A DNA stretch of 64,000 bases from Myroides fluvii. GTDB taxonomy: Bacteria; Bacteroidota; Bacteroidia; Flavobacteriales; Flavobacteriaceae. The position numbers and the translations under genes are program-made. Positions within the stretch are counted from its first letter, which is position 1. The number at the start of each line of letters is the position of its first letter. Where the stretch lies: the NCBI RefSeq assembly GCF_009792295.1, contig NZ_CP039934.1, positions 2,748,501-2,812,500 on the forward strand, in the 5' to 3' direction. The notes beneath the pieces were generated by a model. The model saw only the letters and a program-made list of their open reading frames with translations. It did no database searches and was not told where the DNA came from. Positions 1 through 9,423 of this stretch are shown in pieces.

Positions 1-315
1 ATCTACAACTTAGTTACAGCAGATGGCGATGGGAAGAACGATTATTTTATCATTGACAACATCAAGAACTATCCCAACAAAGTAGAGATTTTCAACCGTT
101 GGGGAGCTCGTGTGTATGAGACGACGGATTACGATCCGAAAGGCGACGGAAGCACGAATGTTTTTAGAGGTTATTCTGAAGGAAAAGTCACAGTTGACAA
201 AGGGAGTAAATTGCCAAGCGGTACGTATTACTACGTAATTACCTACGAGTACAAAGATGCCAACGGCAGTCGCATGATAAAAAAGGCGGCCAACTTACAC
301 CTTGAAACCAATTAA
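1..315 (+). CDS. T9SS type B sorting-domain protein, C-terminal fragment
   Basis: This is the 3' end of a gene that begins before the window; the reading frame is open from base 1 to the TAA at 313-315. The 104 visible residues are a gliding-motility-associated C-terminal domain, the type B signal that sends proteins through the type IX secretion system. Recognisable pieces are NGDG-like DGDGKNDYF, VEIFNRWG, and LPSGTYYYVITYEY near the end. The stretch is nearly the same as the last 105 residues of the gene at 15767-17074, with one residue fewer (YPNK against YPNNK). The PorP/SprF gene starts 11 bases downstream, so the two are probably co-transcribed as cargo and outer-membrane partner. The N-terminal part of the cargo cannot be seen. 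Confidence 0.9.
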   Translation: MYNLVTADGDGKNDYFIIDNIKNYPNKVEIFNRWGARVYETTDYDPKGDGSTNVFRGYSEGKVTVDKGSKLPSGTYYYVITYEYKDANGSRMIKKAANLHLETN

Positions 316-326
316 AAACACAAGTA

Positions 327-1259
327 ATGAAAAGAAGAAACACAATAAAGCAGGTCTTGATGTGTGTGTTAGGTTTGTTGAGTTTACAACACGTTTCCGC
401 ACAGCAAGATCCTCAATATACGCAGTATATGTATAATCCTGCCTCGATCAACCCTGCTTATTCAGGGAGTGTGAATCACTTGCAACTCTTTGGGTTGTAT
501 CGCACCCAGTGGGTAGGATTGGAAGGAGCTCCAAAAACAGCTTATCTCTCAGCTACAACGCCGCTTACCGATAACGGATTAGGCTTGGGCGTTCACTTTA
601 AGAACGACCACTTAGGGGTGATGGATGACAACAGTTTATCCCTTGATTTGGCCTATTCAGTAGATCTAGACCACCAGTATAAATTGGCTTTTGGACTAAA
701 GGGAACAGGGTCTTTGTTGGATGTAAATTACGATAAGTTATATATCTATGATGGCACAGATCCCATCTCAGAAAACAATATAAAAAATAAGTTTTCAGCA
801 AACGTAGGGGCTGGGGTTTACCTTTATTCGGATAAAGCCTATGTTGGATTATCTGCACCTATGATTTTCTCTAGCACGATTTACAACGATAGCGATTATC
901 AAGTAATGAAAGAGAAAGTTCATTTTTACGCAATGGGAGGGTATGTCTTTGATATCAATCGCGATATCCAGTTCAAACCCGCTGCTTTGGTAAAAGTAAT
1001 GACCGGTGCTCCTTTGCAGGTAGATGTTACGGCTAACTTCTTGTTCTACAATAAATTTACTTTAGGAGCGGCGTATCGTTGGGATGCCGCTGTAAGTGGT
1101 TTGGCTGGATTCCAAATCACGGACGGATTATTTGTAGGGTATACGTACGATGCGGATACCAGCAAACTCTCGAAGTACAACTCGGGATCTCACGAGATCT
1201 TTATGAAGTTTGAACTATTTAATAACAACAGGAGAAAAGTCGCACCTCGATTTTTCTAA
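327..1259 (+). CDS. PorP/SprF family type IX secretion system membrane protein
   Basis: A 310-residue outer-membrane beta-barrel protein of the PorP/SprF family. Members assist secretion or surface attachment of type B T9SS cargo, as SprF does for SprB in Flavobacterium johnsoniae (family knowledge). The sequence has a signal peptide ending near VSAQ, then the family hallmark QQDPQYTQYMYNP and NPAYSGS, and alternating beta strands to a C-terminal RKVAPRFF. It lies between a type B cargo gene (11 bases upstream) and an OmpA-family gene (12 bases downstream), a typical cargo-PorP-OmpA arrangement. A close paralogue is at 17077-18018. Length is normal for the family. Confidence 0.93.
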   Translation: MKRRNTIKQVLMCVLGLLSLQHVSAQQDPQYTQYMYNPASINPAYSGSVNHLQLFGLYRTQWVGLEGAPKTAYLSATTPLTDNGLGLGVHFKNDHLGVMDDNSLSLDLAYSVDLDHQYKLAFGLKGTGSLLDVNYDKLYIYDGTDPISENNIKNKFSANVGAGVYLYSDKAYVGLSAPMIFSSTIYNDSDYQVMKEKVHFYAMGGYVFDINRDIQFKPAALVKVMTGAPLQVDVTANFLFYNKFTLGAAYRWDAAVSGLAGFQITDGLFVGYTYDADTSKLSKYNSGSHEIFMKFELFNNNRRKVAPRFF

Positions 1260-1271
1260 AGACCAGCCTAT

Positions 1272-3221
1272 ATGATTAGAAAAAATATATACCAAGGCCT
1301 TTTGTTTTGTTTCTTGTTTTCCAGCCTCGTTGGGTTTGGTCAAACCAGAAAAGAACGCAAAGCCGATCGCGAATACGATAATTTTGCCTATGTTGATGCC
1401 ATCAAGTTTTATGAAGGTATGGTAGAAAAAGGCGAGATCAATACCTCTATTTTGAGTAAGCTAGGGGATTCTTACTATTTCAATGGCAAATTTGTCGAAG
1501 CCCATAGATGGTACGATGAGTTGTTTCAAGGGAGTTATCCCGATAAGAATATAGGGGCTTTAGACAAAGAGTATTACTACCGCTATGGTCAAACGCTCAA
1601 AGCGGTGAATCAGTTGGAAAAAGCAGATGCTGTATTACAGGAGTTTGCTGCATTAAAAGCGAATGATTCTAGAGCACAACTGTTTATCACCAATAGTGAA
1701 TTGGTAGAGCAAACCATTGCCTCTTCTCGTTTTACGCTGATGAATCTCTCTACCAATAGTGAATCTTCAGATTATGGTGCTTCTTTGTTGGGCAATCGCT
1801 TGATTTTTACTTCTGCACGAGCGAGTGAAGAGATGAAAAACAAAGTACACAATTGGACCAATCAACGCTATACCAAGTTGTATGCAACGACTATTGGCGA
1901 GGACGGTAGTTTTGGAGATCCCGTGTTATTTGCCAAGGAAATTGCCTCGAAAGAGCTCAATATGGGAACTGCTATTTTTACCAAAGATGGCAATACGATG
2001 TATTTTACCAGTAACAACGGTAGTGTAGGAGGTAAAAAAGCCCAATACAACGAGGAGGAGTCTTCCTTGTTGAAGATTTATAAAACCCGCAAACAAAGCG
2101 ATGGCACTTGGGGAACCCTAGAAGCCTTGCCCTTTAACCTGGATGGATATAACACGGCGCACCCGGCGTTGACACCCGATGAGAAGTGGATGTATTTCGT
2201 TTCGGATCGCCAAGGAAGTTTAGGTCAGTCGGATTTGTTTCGCGTGAGTCTCTACGATACGGGACGCTTTGGAACCGTAGAACACTTGGGCGATAAAGTC
2301 AATACCGCAGGACGAGAAACCTTTCCTTTTATCTCGAGTGATTATATGTTGTACTTTTCCAGTGATGGTCATCCTGGATTTGGAGGGTTGGACTTGTACA
2401 AAGTAAAAATCAATCGCGACGGACAACTGGGTGTTCCGACCAACTTAGGATCGGATATCAACAGTGCGTTTGACGACTTTGGTATTTATATTGACGCAGC
2501 CACGAAAAAAGGATTTGTGAGCTCCAATAAAACGGGTGGCGTAGGCAGTGATGATGTTTATCTATTTGTGGAAAAGCCTTGTTTCCAAATGATTGACGGA
2601 GTGGTCACAGACCTTGAATCACACAAGGCAATTAGCCATGTAGAAATTGCTATTTACGACCACATGGAAAAACAAATCGATGTTGTACAGGCGGATGAAC
2701 TGGGGTATTACCATTCAGAAAAGTTAGCCTGCGGACAGCAATATCGCATTCACGTGAGTAAAGAAGGCTATTTTGCGAAAGATTTCACTGTAGCGGTGGA
2801 TCGAAAAATCCAACAACGCGTGAATATCGAATTGGAAATCATCGAAAAAGGAGATGACCTATTCAAGAAATTGAAACTCTCTCCGATTCACTTTGATTTC
2901 GACTCCTCGACGATTCGTCCAGATGCGGCCATTGAATTAATGAAGGTAGTCAATACCATGCTAGAGCATCCGAAATTGGAGCTTGATGTTCGATCGCATA
3001 CGGATAGCCGTGGAGATGATGGATACAACATGAAGTTATCTGAACGCCGTGCGCAAGCAACCATCCAATGGATGATTAGCAAAGGAGTGAAGGCCAGTCG
3101 ATTAACTGGACGTGGTTATGGAGAAAGCCAGCTAGTCAATCACTGTAGCAATAAAGTAGACTGTACAGATGAACAGCACGAAGAAAACCGTCGAAGTGAG
3201 TTTATTATTTTGAATTTATAA
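1272..3221 (+). CDS. OmpA family protein with TPR-like and PD40 repeats
   Basis: A 649-residue secreted envelope protein. After a signal peptide ending near VGFGQ there is a TPR-like helical part (about residues 25-150), then WD40-like PD40 strands (about 170-430, with motifs such as TPDEKWMYFVSDR and YFSSDGHPGFGG). A carboxypeptidase-regulatory-like beta domain follows (about 440-515), then a C-terminal OmpA peptidoglycan-binding domain (about 535-649) with IHFDFDSSTIRPDA and HTDSRG. This architecture resembles PorE-like and other OmpA proteins that accompany PorP/SprF genes and may tether a T9SS-linked barrel to the cell wall (inference). It is the last gene of its operon; a hairpin terminator follows. 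The second PorP copy at 17077 has no such partner in this window. Confidence 0.9.
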   Translation: MIRKNIYQGLLFCFLFSSLVGFGQTRKERKADREYDNFAYVDAIKFYEGMVEKGEINTSILSKLGDSYYFNGKFVEAHRWYDELFQGSYPDKNIGALDKEYYYRYGQTLKAVNQLEKADAVLQEFAALKANDSRAQLFITNSELVEQTIASSRFTLMNLSTNSESSDYGASLLGNRLIFTSARASEEMKNKVHNWTNQRYTKLYATTIGEDGSFGDPVLFAKEIASKELNMGTAIFTKDGNTMYFTSNNGSVGGKKAQYNEEESSLLKIYKTRKQSDGTWGTLEALPFNLDGYNTAHPALTPDEKWMYFVSDRQGSLGQSDLFRVSLYDTGRFGTVEHLGDKVNTAGRETFPFISSDYMLYFSSDGHPGFGGLDLYKVKINRDGQLGVPTNLGSDINSAFDDFGIYIDAATKKGFVSSNKTGGVGSDDVYLFVEKPCFQMIDGVVTDLESHKAISHVEIAIYDHMEKQIDVVQADELGYYHSEKLACGQQYRIHVSKEGYFAKDFTVAVDRKIQQRVNIELEIIEKGDDLFKKLKLSPIHFDFDSSTIRPDAAIELMKVVNTMLEHPKLELDVRSHTDSRGDDGYNMKLSERRAQATIQWMISKGVKASRLTGRGYGESQLVNHCSNKVDCTDEQHEENRRSEFIILNL

Positions 3222-3290
3222 TTCATTTTTAAGCATAATTGTGGCGTATTGATCCAATTGCATGAGCGTATTTTTATACATTCAAAACGA

Positions 3291-3330
3291 AATAGAGGGT
3301 GCTTCTTAGAAGTATCCTCTATTTTATTTT
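3291..3330 (+). terminator. Rho-independent terminator after the OmpA gene
   Basis: AATAGAGG pairs with CCTCTATT, and the stem continues inward through G-T wobbles and CTTC/GAAG around a TTA loop. A T-rich run follows. It lies 70 bases after the OmpA stop codon. Confidence 0.75.
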
Positions 3331-4309
3331 ACTCACTTTTTTGTGCTTGATACGTTTTGATTGGCTTATACACAAAAGAAAAAATTACGCTTAACTGATT
3401 TGGAATTTATTAGTGACAGCAAGAACGGTGGCGTTCATTTTATAAGAACCTGTTTGTTTAATCAGGTGTTTAAGTGTATAACCAAGGATTTTCGGTGGTA
3501 TACAACGCAGTAGGGAGTGATGTGTTTTATCTCCACATTTTGTTTAGTCCAATACTTGAGGATTGCTTTATTTTTTATTCGAACTTCTTGTTATTCGAAC
3601 TTCTTATAAAGAATAAAAAAAGATGAAAACTAAACTAAACTTATTTTTTTAGAGCAAATAGTTTGATCAAAAGTTCGCTTTTATTAAACTATTATTGAAA
3701 AAATAATGTTTTTTATAAAAATCTAACTAATTGATATGCATTGTGTTGGTTTCTTTTTTTGACAAAAAGTTTCAAATTGAGATTTTTATGGCACGATAGT
3801 TGATTTTTTGAGAGCATCAGAAAAACATATACTATTCAAATAATGTTGGTGACTGAAAAAGAATATAAAGGATGTTAGAAAAGAGGTAGTGTAATTAGTA
3901 AGTTGTTGTTTTTGTACGCCATAAAAATTAGAGATAGAGGCTTAGTTAACGTTTTTTTCATTTTTAATGTCTTTTTAAGTTGAAAAGGGAGTATAAATAA
4001 ATGATAAAAATCAAATTTTGGTTAGAACTCGCTAAGAACGCAGAATGTGATTATGTTGATTTCATTTTTACAAAATGAATTTTAGTATTCTGCTTTAATG
4101 AAGGTAGTGTGGATAAAAAGTGATTTTACGCGAATAATGATGTTTTTATTGAATTACTTTATATGTTGGTTATTTTTAATTTAAATAATTATTTGTCTTG
4201 TTTTTTGTTATTAAAATAAAGAATATTCAAAAATAAAATAGTATTGTTAAATTATGTTTAATCTGTATAAATTTGAAGTGTTTAAAAAATAATAAAAAAT
4301 AATAAAATT
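3331..4309. other. Long AT-rich intergenic region and leader
   Basis: No convincing gene lies here. The stretch holds the sigma-54-like block at 3777-3843 and then about 470 very AT-rich bases before the start codon of the giant repeat protein. If transcription starts about 12 bases after the TTGA box, the mRNA has an unusually long leader of about 495 bases. A short open frame of 11 codons (3844-3879) starts right after the ATTCAAATA motif; I do not call it a gene. Confidence 0.6.
3777..3843 (+). promoter_or_regulatory. Sigma-54-like promoter block 1
   Basis: The block reads TTGAGA (3777), TGGCACGATAGTTGA (3789-3803) and ATTCAAATAA (3834-3843). GG and GA are separated by ten bases, the spacing of sigma-54 -24/-12 elements, although the -12 dinucleotide is GA, not GC. 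The same block with identical internal spacing is found at 12341 and 15415. It precedes the giant repeat gene. Use by RpoN is inferred, not shown. Confidence 0.6.
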
Positions 4310-7300
4310 ATGATAAGAAAAATAGTTCCCTTAATCGTGTTGGTGATGAGTGGTTCTGCAATGGCTCAAGTAGGTATTGGAACACCAAAAGCAAATAGCT
4401 CAGCTCAATTAGATATTGTATCTACTGAGAAAGGAGTATTGTTACCGCGTGTTAAATTAGTAGCAATTGACGATCACTCTGTTATTAAAGGAGATATTGT
4501 GGAGAGTTTATTGGTTTACCATATTGGGAACTCTAATTTGAAAGCTGGATTTTATTATTGGAAATCAAATGTTTGGACACCTTTACTTTCGGGTGAGATG
4601 ATTATTGACAGAAAGAATAACACTTTTACTATTGGAGTGGATCCAAGTAATGGTAAGGAATCTTTAATTATTACTGATACTGAGAATCATAGCGTTTATT
4701 TAGCTGTTACAGAATTGGCCAACAACAAAACCTTTGTTGAAAACATCGCCAATAACAACGACTTCATTACTAAGTTAGGCGATAATCTGGATTTCATCAA
4801 CCACATCACCAACAACGAGCAGTTTATAGAAGATATTGTTAACATGCTAAAGGGAACCTACGGAAATGTAAGTTACGATGTTGCGAATAACTCATTCTAT
4901 TATTTTGATGAAAACGAGCAAAGACAAGAGATTGATTGGGAAGCATTAAATACGGTAAACGTAAGCTTTACGTTGAATAACGATCAATTGATTGTAACGG
5001 ATTCAGCAGGAAATAGCGTTTATTTAGCTGTTACAGAATTGGCCAACAACAAAACCTTTGTTGAAAACATCGCCAATAACAACGACTTCATTACTAAGTT
5101 AGGCGATAACATTGATTTCATCAACCACATCACCAACAACGAGCAGTTTATAGAAGATATTGTTAACATGCTAAAGGGAACCTACGGAAACGTAAGTTAC
5201 GATGTTGCGAATAACTCATTCTATTATTTTGATGAAAACGAGCAAAGACAAGAGATTGATTGGGAAGCGTTAAATACGGTCAACGTAAGCTTTACGTTGA
5301 ACAACGATCAGTTGATTGTAACGGATTCAGCAGGGAATAGCGTTTATTTAGCTGTTACAGAATTGGCCAACAACAAAACCTTTGTTGAAAACATCGCCAA
5401 TAACAACGACTTCATTACTAAGTTAGGCGATAACATTGATTTCATCAATCACATCACCAACAACGAGCAGTTTATAGAAGATATTGTTAACATGCTAAAG
5501 GGAACCTACGGAAATGTAAGTTACGATGTTGCGAATAACTCATTCTATTATTTTGATGAAAACGAGCAAAGACAAGAGATTGATTGGGAAGCGTTAAATA
5601 CGGTAAACGTTAGCTTTACGTTGAACAACGATCAGTTGATTGTAACGGATTCAGCAGGGAATAGCGTTTATTTAGCCGTTACAGAATTGGCCAACAACAA
5701 AACCTTTGTTGAAAACATCGCCAATAACAACGACTTCATTACTAAGTTAGGCGATAACATTGATTTCATCAATCACATCACCAACAACGAGCAGTTTATA
5801 GAAGATATTGTTAACATGCTAAAGGGAACCTACGGAAACGTAAGTTATGATGTTGCGAATAACTCATTCTATTATTTTGATGAAAACGAGCAAAGACAAG
5901 AGATTGATTGGGAAGCGTTAAATACGGTCAACGTAAGCTTTACGTTGAAAAACGATCAGTTGATTGTAACAGATTCAGCAGGAAATAGCGTTTATTTAGC
6001 TGTTACAGAATTGGCCAACAACAAAACCTTTGTTGAAAACATCGCCAATAACAACGACTTCATTACTAAGTTAGGCGATAACATTGATTTTATCAACCAC
6101 ATCACCAACAACGAGCAGTTTATAGAAGATATTGTTAACATGCTAAAGGGAACCTACGGAAACGTAAGTTATGATGTTGCGAATAACTCATTCTATTATT
6201 TTGATGAAAACGAGCAAAGACAAGAGATTGATTGGGAAGCGTTAAATACGGTCAACGTAAGCTTTACGTTGAACAACGATCAATTGATTGTAACGGATTC
6301 AGACGGGAATAGCGTTTATTTAGCTGTTACAGAATTGGCTAACAACAAAACCTTTGTTGAAAACATCGCCAATAACAACGACTTCATTACTAAGTTAGGC
6401 GATAACATTGATTTCATCAATCACATCACCAACAACGAGCAGTTTATAGAAGATATTGTTAACATGCTAAAGGGAACCTACGGAAACGTAAGTTACGATG
6501 TTGCGAATAACTCATTCTACTACTTTGATGAAAACGAGCAAAGACAAGAGATTGATTGGGAAGCGTTAAATACGGTCAACGTAAGCTTTACCTTGAACAA
6601 CGATCAGTTGATTGTAACGGATTCAGACGGGAATAGCGTTTATTTAGCCGTTACAGAATTGGCTAACAACAAAACCTTTGTTGAAAACATCGCCAATAAC
6701 AACGACTTCATTACTAAGTTAGGCGATAACATTGATTTCATCAATCACATCACCAACAACGAGCAGTTTATAGAAGACATTGTTAACATGCTAAAGGGAA
6801 CCTACGGAAATGTAAGTTACGATGTTGCGAATAACTCATTCTATTATTTTGATGAAAACGAGCAAAGACAAGAGATTGATTGGGAAGCGTTAAATACGGT
6901 CAACGTTAGCTTTACGTTGAACAACGATCAGTTGATTGTAACGGATTCAGCAGGGAATAGCGTTTATTTAGCTGTTACGGAATTGGCCAACAACAAAACC
7001 TTTGTTGAAAACATCGCCAATAACAACGACTTCATTACTAAGTTAGGCGATAATCTGGATTTCATCAATCACATCACCAACAACGAGCAGTTTATAGAAG
7101 ATATTGTTAACATGCTAAAGGGAACCTACGGAAACGTAAGTTACGATGTTGCGAATAACTCATTCTATTATTTTGATGAAAACGAGCAAAGACAAGAGAT
7201 TGATTGGGAAGCATTAAATACGGTAAACGTTAGCTTTACGTTGAACAACGATCAGTTGATTGTAACGGATTCAGACGGGAATAGCGTTTATTTAGCTGTT

Positions 7301-9352
7301 ACAGAATTGGCCAACAACAAAACCTTTGTTGAAAACATCGCCAATAACAACGACTTCATTACTAAGTTAGGCGATAACCTGGATTTCATCAACCACATCA
7401 CCAACAACGAGCAGTTTATAGAAGATATTGTTAACATGCTAAAGGGAACCTACGGAAATGTAAGTTATGATGTTGCGAATAACTCATTCTACTACTTTGA
7501 TGAAAACGAGCAAAGACAAGAGATTGATTGGGAAGCGTTAAATACGGTCAACGTAAGCTTTACGTTGAACAACGATCAATTGATTGTAACGGATTCAGAC
7601 GGGAATAGCGTTTATTTAGCTGTTACAGAATTGGCCAACAACAAAACCTTTGTTGAAAACATCGCCAATAACAACGACTTCATTACTAAGTTAGGCGATA
7701 ATCTGGATTTCATCAATCACATCACCAACAACGAGCAGTTTATAGAAGATATTGTTAACATGCTAAAGGGAACCTACGGAAACGTAAGTTACGATGTTGC
7801 GAATAACTCATTCTATTATTTTGATGAAAACGAGCAAAGACAAGAGATTGATTGGGAAGCATTAAATACGGTAAACGTTAGCTTTACGTTGAACAACGAT
7901 CAGTTGATTGTAACGGATTCAGACGGGAATAGCGTTTATTTAGCTGTTACGGAATTGGCCAATAACAAAACCTTTGTTGAAAACATCGCCAATAACAACG
8001 ACTTCATTACTAAGTTAGGCGATAATCTGGATTTTCAAACGATCATCAAGAATAATTCAGTCGAATCTACGCTTATTTTAACGGATACTACAACCAATGC
8101 CGATCAGGTGAAAAGTGGATTTGTATTTAATAATGGAAAAAACACAACCAATATAGCATTTGCCGAGACTTTAACTGCATTAGAAAAAGGAGTAGATGCC
8201 AATACAATGATTGAGTATTACTTTGTGGACGAAACAGGCAATCGCGATGATGTTGTGATTACAGTAACCCAAGATATCATCAACGATTTTGGAACTATCA
8301 TCAATGACAATAGAGTTAAAGACTTATTGGAACAATTTATTACTATAGCAACAGGCGATGTATCAGTGATTCGCGATAATGGTGATATCATCATCAAAAC
8401 CGCTACCAATAGCTTCAATATTACAGAGGAAATTAAAGCGAAAGAAACTAATACAGTTTTAATTCCTTCAGTAAGAGGTGTTTATGTGTATAAGAATGAA
8501 GAGGCTATCAAAACAGGTGGAGCTGGAGTTACAATCAATATAGTTTCGGATGTTCAAAACAACTTCGAAGAAATCATTAAAAACGAGGAAGTTAAAAATA
8601 TATTGAATAAATATATCACCGAAGAGGTAGAGGGCAATGTTACGTATAAAGATGACAAGTTCTATGTAACTATTAAGAATGGAGATGTATATGAAACAAA
8701 AGAAATTACATTAAAAGAATTAGTTCAAAATAACGGAGAAACGCTTGAAACTGACGGGGTTATAGGGGTAACAGTACATGGAGGAACTACTTCGAATAGC
8801 GTAGAAAAAGCAGTGTTAAAATCGCTGAAGTTATCGTTAAACCAGGATGTTATCACAACAGAACATATCAAAGATGGTACGATTCAACCAATTGACTTGG
8901 CAGAGGCTAATGCCAATCAAGTATTAGTTACGGGAGCAGACAAAAAACCAGTATGGAAAGATCAAGGAAAAATGGCTCCTCAATTCTTCTATATGCCAGC
9001 TGTTATTTTTGATACTGCTGCAACGGGAACTGCAACACGTGATTTATACGAAGAATATGTGAACCAGTTTACTGGTGGATCCGCCAATTCAAACAGTCCT
9101 GTACCGTATCCTATTTCACATGGACCAGCAGGTACAACACCAATACAATATGGTGGTGGAATTGTTGGAAGTGCTGGAGCACCAGCAGATATTGCAGTGT
9201 TTGAAAATCATGAATTGTACTATTATGTGACATATTTTGATGAGGATGTTTTTGAAAATCTTGTTATTAGTGCAGATGGAAAATTAACTTATACTGTAAA
9301 AGCAGGCGCTACGCCAAGCTCATATATGAATATTGTATTTGTAATCAAGTAA
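4310..9352 (+). CDS. Giant surface protein with ten 108-residue tandem repeats
   Basis: A 1680-residue exported protein of unknown function. It has a signal peptide (MIRKIVPLIVLVMSGSAMAQ), then the N-terminal signature VGIGTPKANSSAQLDI...GVLLPRV, seen at the start of many large Bacteroidota surface proteins. Residues 127-1206 are ten near-identical 108-residue repeats, followed by a partial eleventh that breaks off after GDNLDF. Two diverged copies follow (roughly residues 1320-1475). The last 120 residues form a separate domain with FYMPAVIFDT, ELYYYVTYFDEDVFENL and SYMNIVFVIK, a type of C-terminal domain I recognise from other flavobacterial repeat proteins. No classical type A or B T9SS domain is visible. 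It is preceded by a sigma-54-like block and a long leader. It is probably a surface filament, adhesin or matrix protein (inference). Confidence 0.9.
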   Translation: MIRKIVPLIVLVMSGSAMAQVGIGTPKANSSAQLDIVSTEKGVLLPRVKLVAIDDHSVIKGDIVESLLVYHIGNSNLKAGFYYWKSNVWTPLLSGEMIIDRKNNTFTIGVDPSNGKESLIITDTENHSVYLAVTELANNKTFVENIANNNDFITKLGDNLDFINHITNNEQFIEDIVNMLKGTYGNVSYDVANNSFYYFDENEQRQEIDWEALNTVNVSFTLNNDQLIVTDSAGNSVYLAVTELANNKTFVENIANNNDFITKLGDNIDFINHITNNEQFIEDIVNMLKGTYGNVSYDVANNSFYYFDENEQRQEIDWEALNTVNVSFTLNNDQLIVTDSAGNSVYLAVTELANNKTFVENIANNNDFITKLGDNIDFINHITNNEQFIEDIVNMLKGTYGNVSYDVANNSFYYFDENEQRQEIDWEALNTVNVSFTLNNDQLIVTDSAGNSVYLAVTELANNKTFVENIANNNDFITKLGDNIDFINHITNNEQFIEDIVNMLKGTYGNVSYDVANNSFYYFDENEQRQEIDWEALNTVNVSFTLKNDQLIVTDSAGNSVYLAVTELANNKTFVENIANNNDFITKLGDNIDFINHITNNEQFIEDIVNMLKGTYGNVSYDVANNSFYYFDENEQRQEIDWEALNTVNVSFTLNNDQLIVTDSDGNSVYLAVTELANNKTFVENIANNNDFITKLGDNIDFINHITNNEQFIEDIVNMLKGTYGNVSYDVANNSFYYFDENEQRQEIDWEALNTVNVSFTLNNDQLIVTDSDGNSVYLAVTELANNKTFVENIANNNDFITKLGDNIDFINHITNNEQFIEDIVNMLKGTYGNVSYDVANNSFYYFDENEQRQEIDWEALNTVNVSFTLNNDQLIVTDSAGNSVYLAVTELANNKTFVENIANNNDFITKLGDNLDFINHITNNEQFIEDIVNMLKGTYGNVSYDVANNSFYYFDENEQRQEIDWEALNTVNVSFTLNNDQLIVTDSDGNSVYLAVTELANNKTFVENIANNNDFITKLGDNLDFINHITNNEQFIEDIVNMLKGTYGNVSYDVANNSFYYFDENEQRQEIDWEALNTVNVSFTLNNDQLIVTDSDGNSVYLAVTELANNKTFVENIANNNDFITKLGDNLDFINHITNNEQFIEDIVNMLKGTYGNVSYDVANNSFYYFDENEQRQEIDWEALNTVNVSFTLNNDQLIVTDSDGNSVYLAVTELANNKTFVENIANNNDFITKLGDNLDFQTIIKNNSVESTLILTDTTTNADQVKSGFVFNNGKNTTNIAFAETLTALEKGVDANTMIEYYFVDETGNRDDVVITVTQDIINDFGTIINDNRVKDLLEQFITIATGDVSVIRDNGDIIIKTATNSFNITEEIKAKETNTVLIPSVRGVYVYKNEEAIKTGGAGVTINIVSDVQNNFEEIIKNEEVKNILNKYITEEVEGNVTYKDDKFYVTIKNGDVYETKEITLKELVQNNGETLETDGVIGVTVHGGTTSNSVEKAVLKSLKLSLNQDVITTEHIKDGTIQPIDLAEANANQVLVTGADKKPVWKDQGKMAPQFFYMPAVIFDTAATGTATRDLYEEYVNQFTGGSANSNSPVPYPISHGPAGTTPIQYGGGIVGSAGAPADIAVFENHELYYYVTYFDEDVFENLVISADGKLTYTVKAGATPSSYMNIVFVIK
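4688..8034 (+). repeat. Ten tandem 324-bp repeats plus a partial eleventh, inside the giant gene
   Basis: Units begin at 4688, 5012, 5336, 5660, 5984, 6308, 6632, 6956, 7280 and 7604, all exactly 324 bases. An eleventh begins at 7928 and diverges near 8034. The coded units differ only at L/I before DFINH, A/D before GNS, and one N/K; almost all other base changes are synonymous. Units 8 and 10 are nearly the same at the synonymous sites I compared, which suggests shuffling by recombination or gene conversion. Confidence 0.97.
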
Positions 9353-9365
9353 TCAAAACACAAAA

Positions 9366-9391
9366 AACCTTAGTTGTTTTTACAGCTAAGG
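9366..9391 (+). other. Hairpin between giant repeat gene and first DUF11 gene
   Basis: ACCTTAGTTG pairs with CAGCTAAGGT (one G-T pair) around a six-base loop. No T run follows, so it looks less like a terminator than a partial attenuator or an mRNA end-protecting stem. It lies in the 71-base gap before 9424, where no sigma-54-like block is seen. Confidence 0.5.
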
Positions 9392-9423
9392 TTAGTCTAA
9401 AAACAAAAGTGTATTGATCAAAA

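Noticed and set aside
598..858. 86-residue minus-strand frame inside the first PorP/SprF gene
   Set aside because: It is the shadow of a well-supported gene on the other strand. The same holds for the other antisense frames over large genes.
3400..3520. Possible gene remnant after the OmpA operon
   Set aside because: A short frame (LTDLEFISDSKNGGVHF) can be read, but it has no start, is interrupted, and resembles no family I know.
4310..9352. Prophage tail fibre
   Set aside because: The VGIGT...LDI start is also seen in fibre-like proteins, but no other phage gene is near and the signal peptide indicates an exported cell protein.
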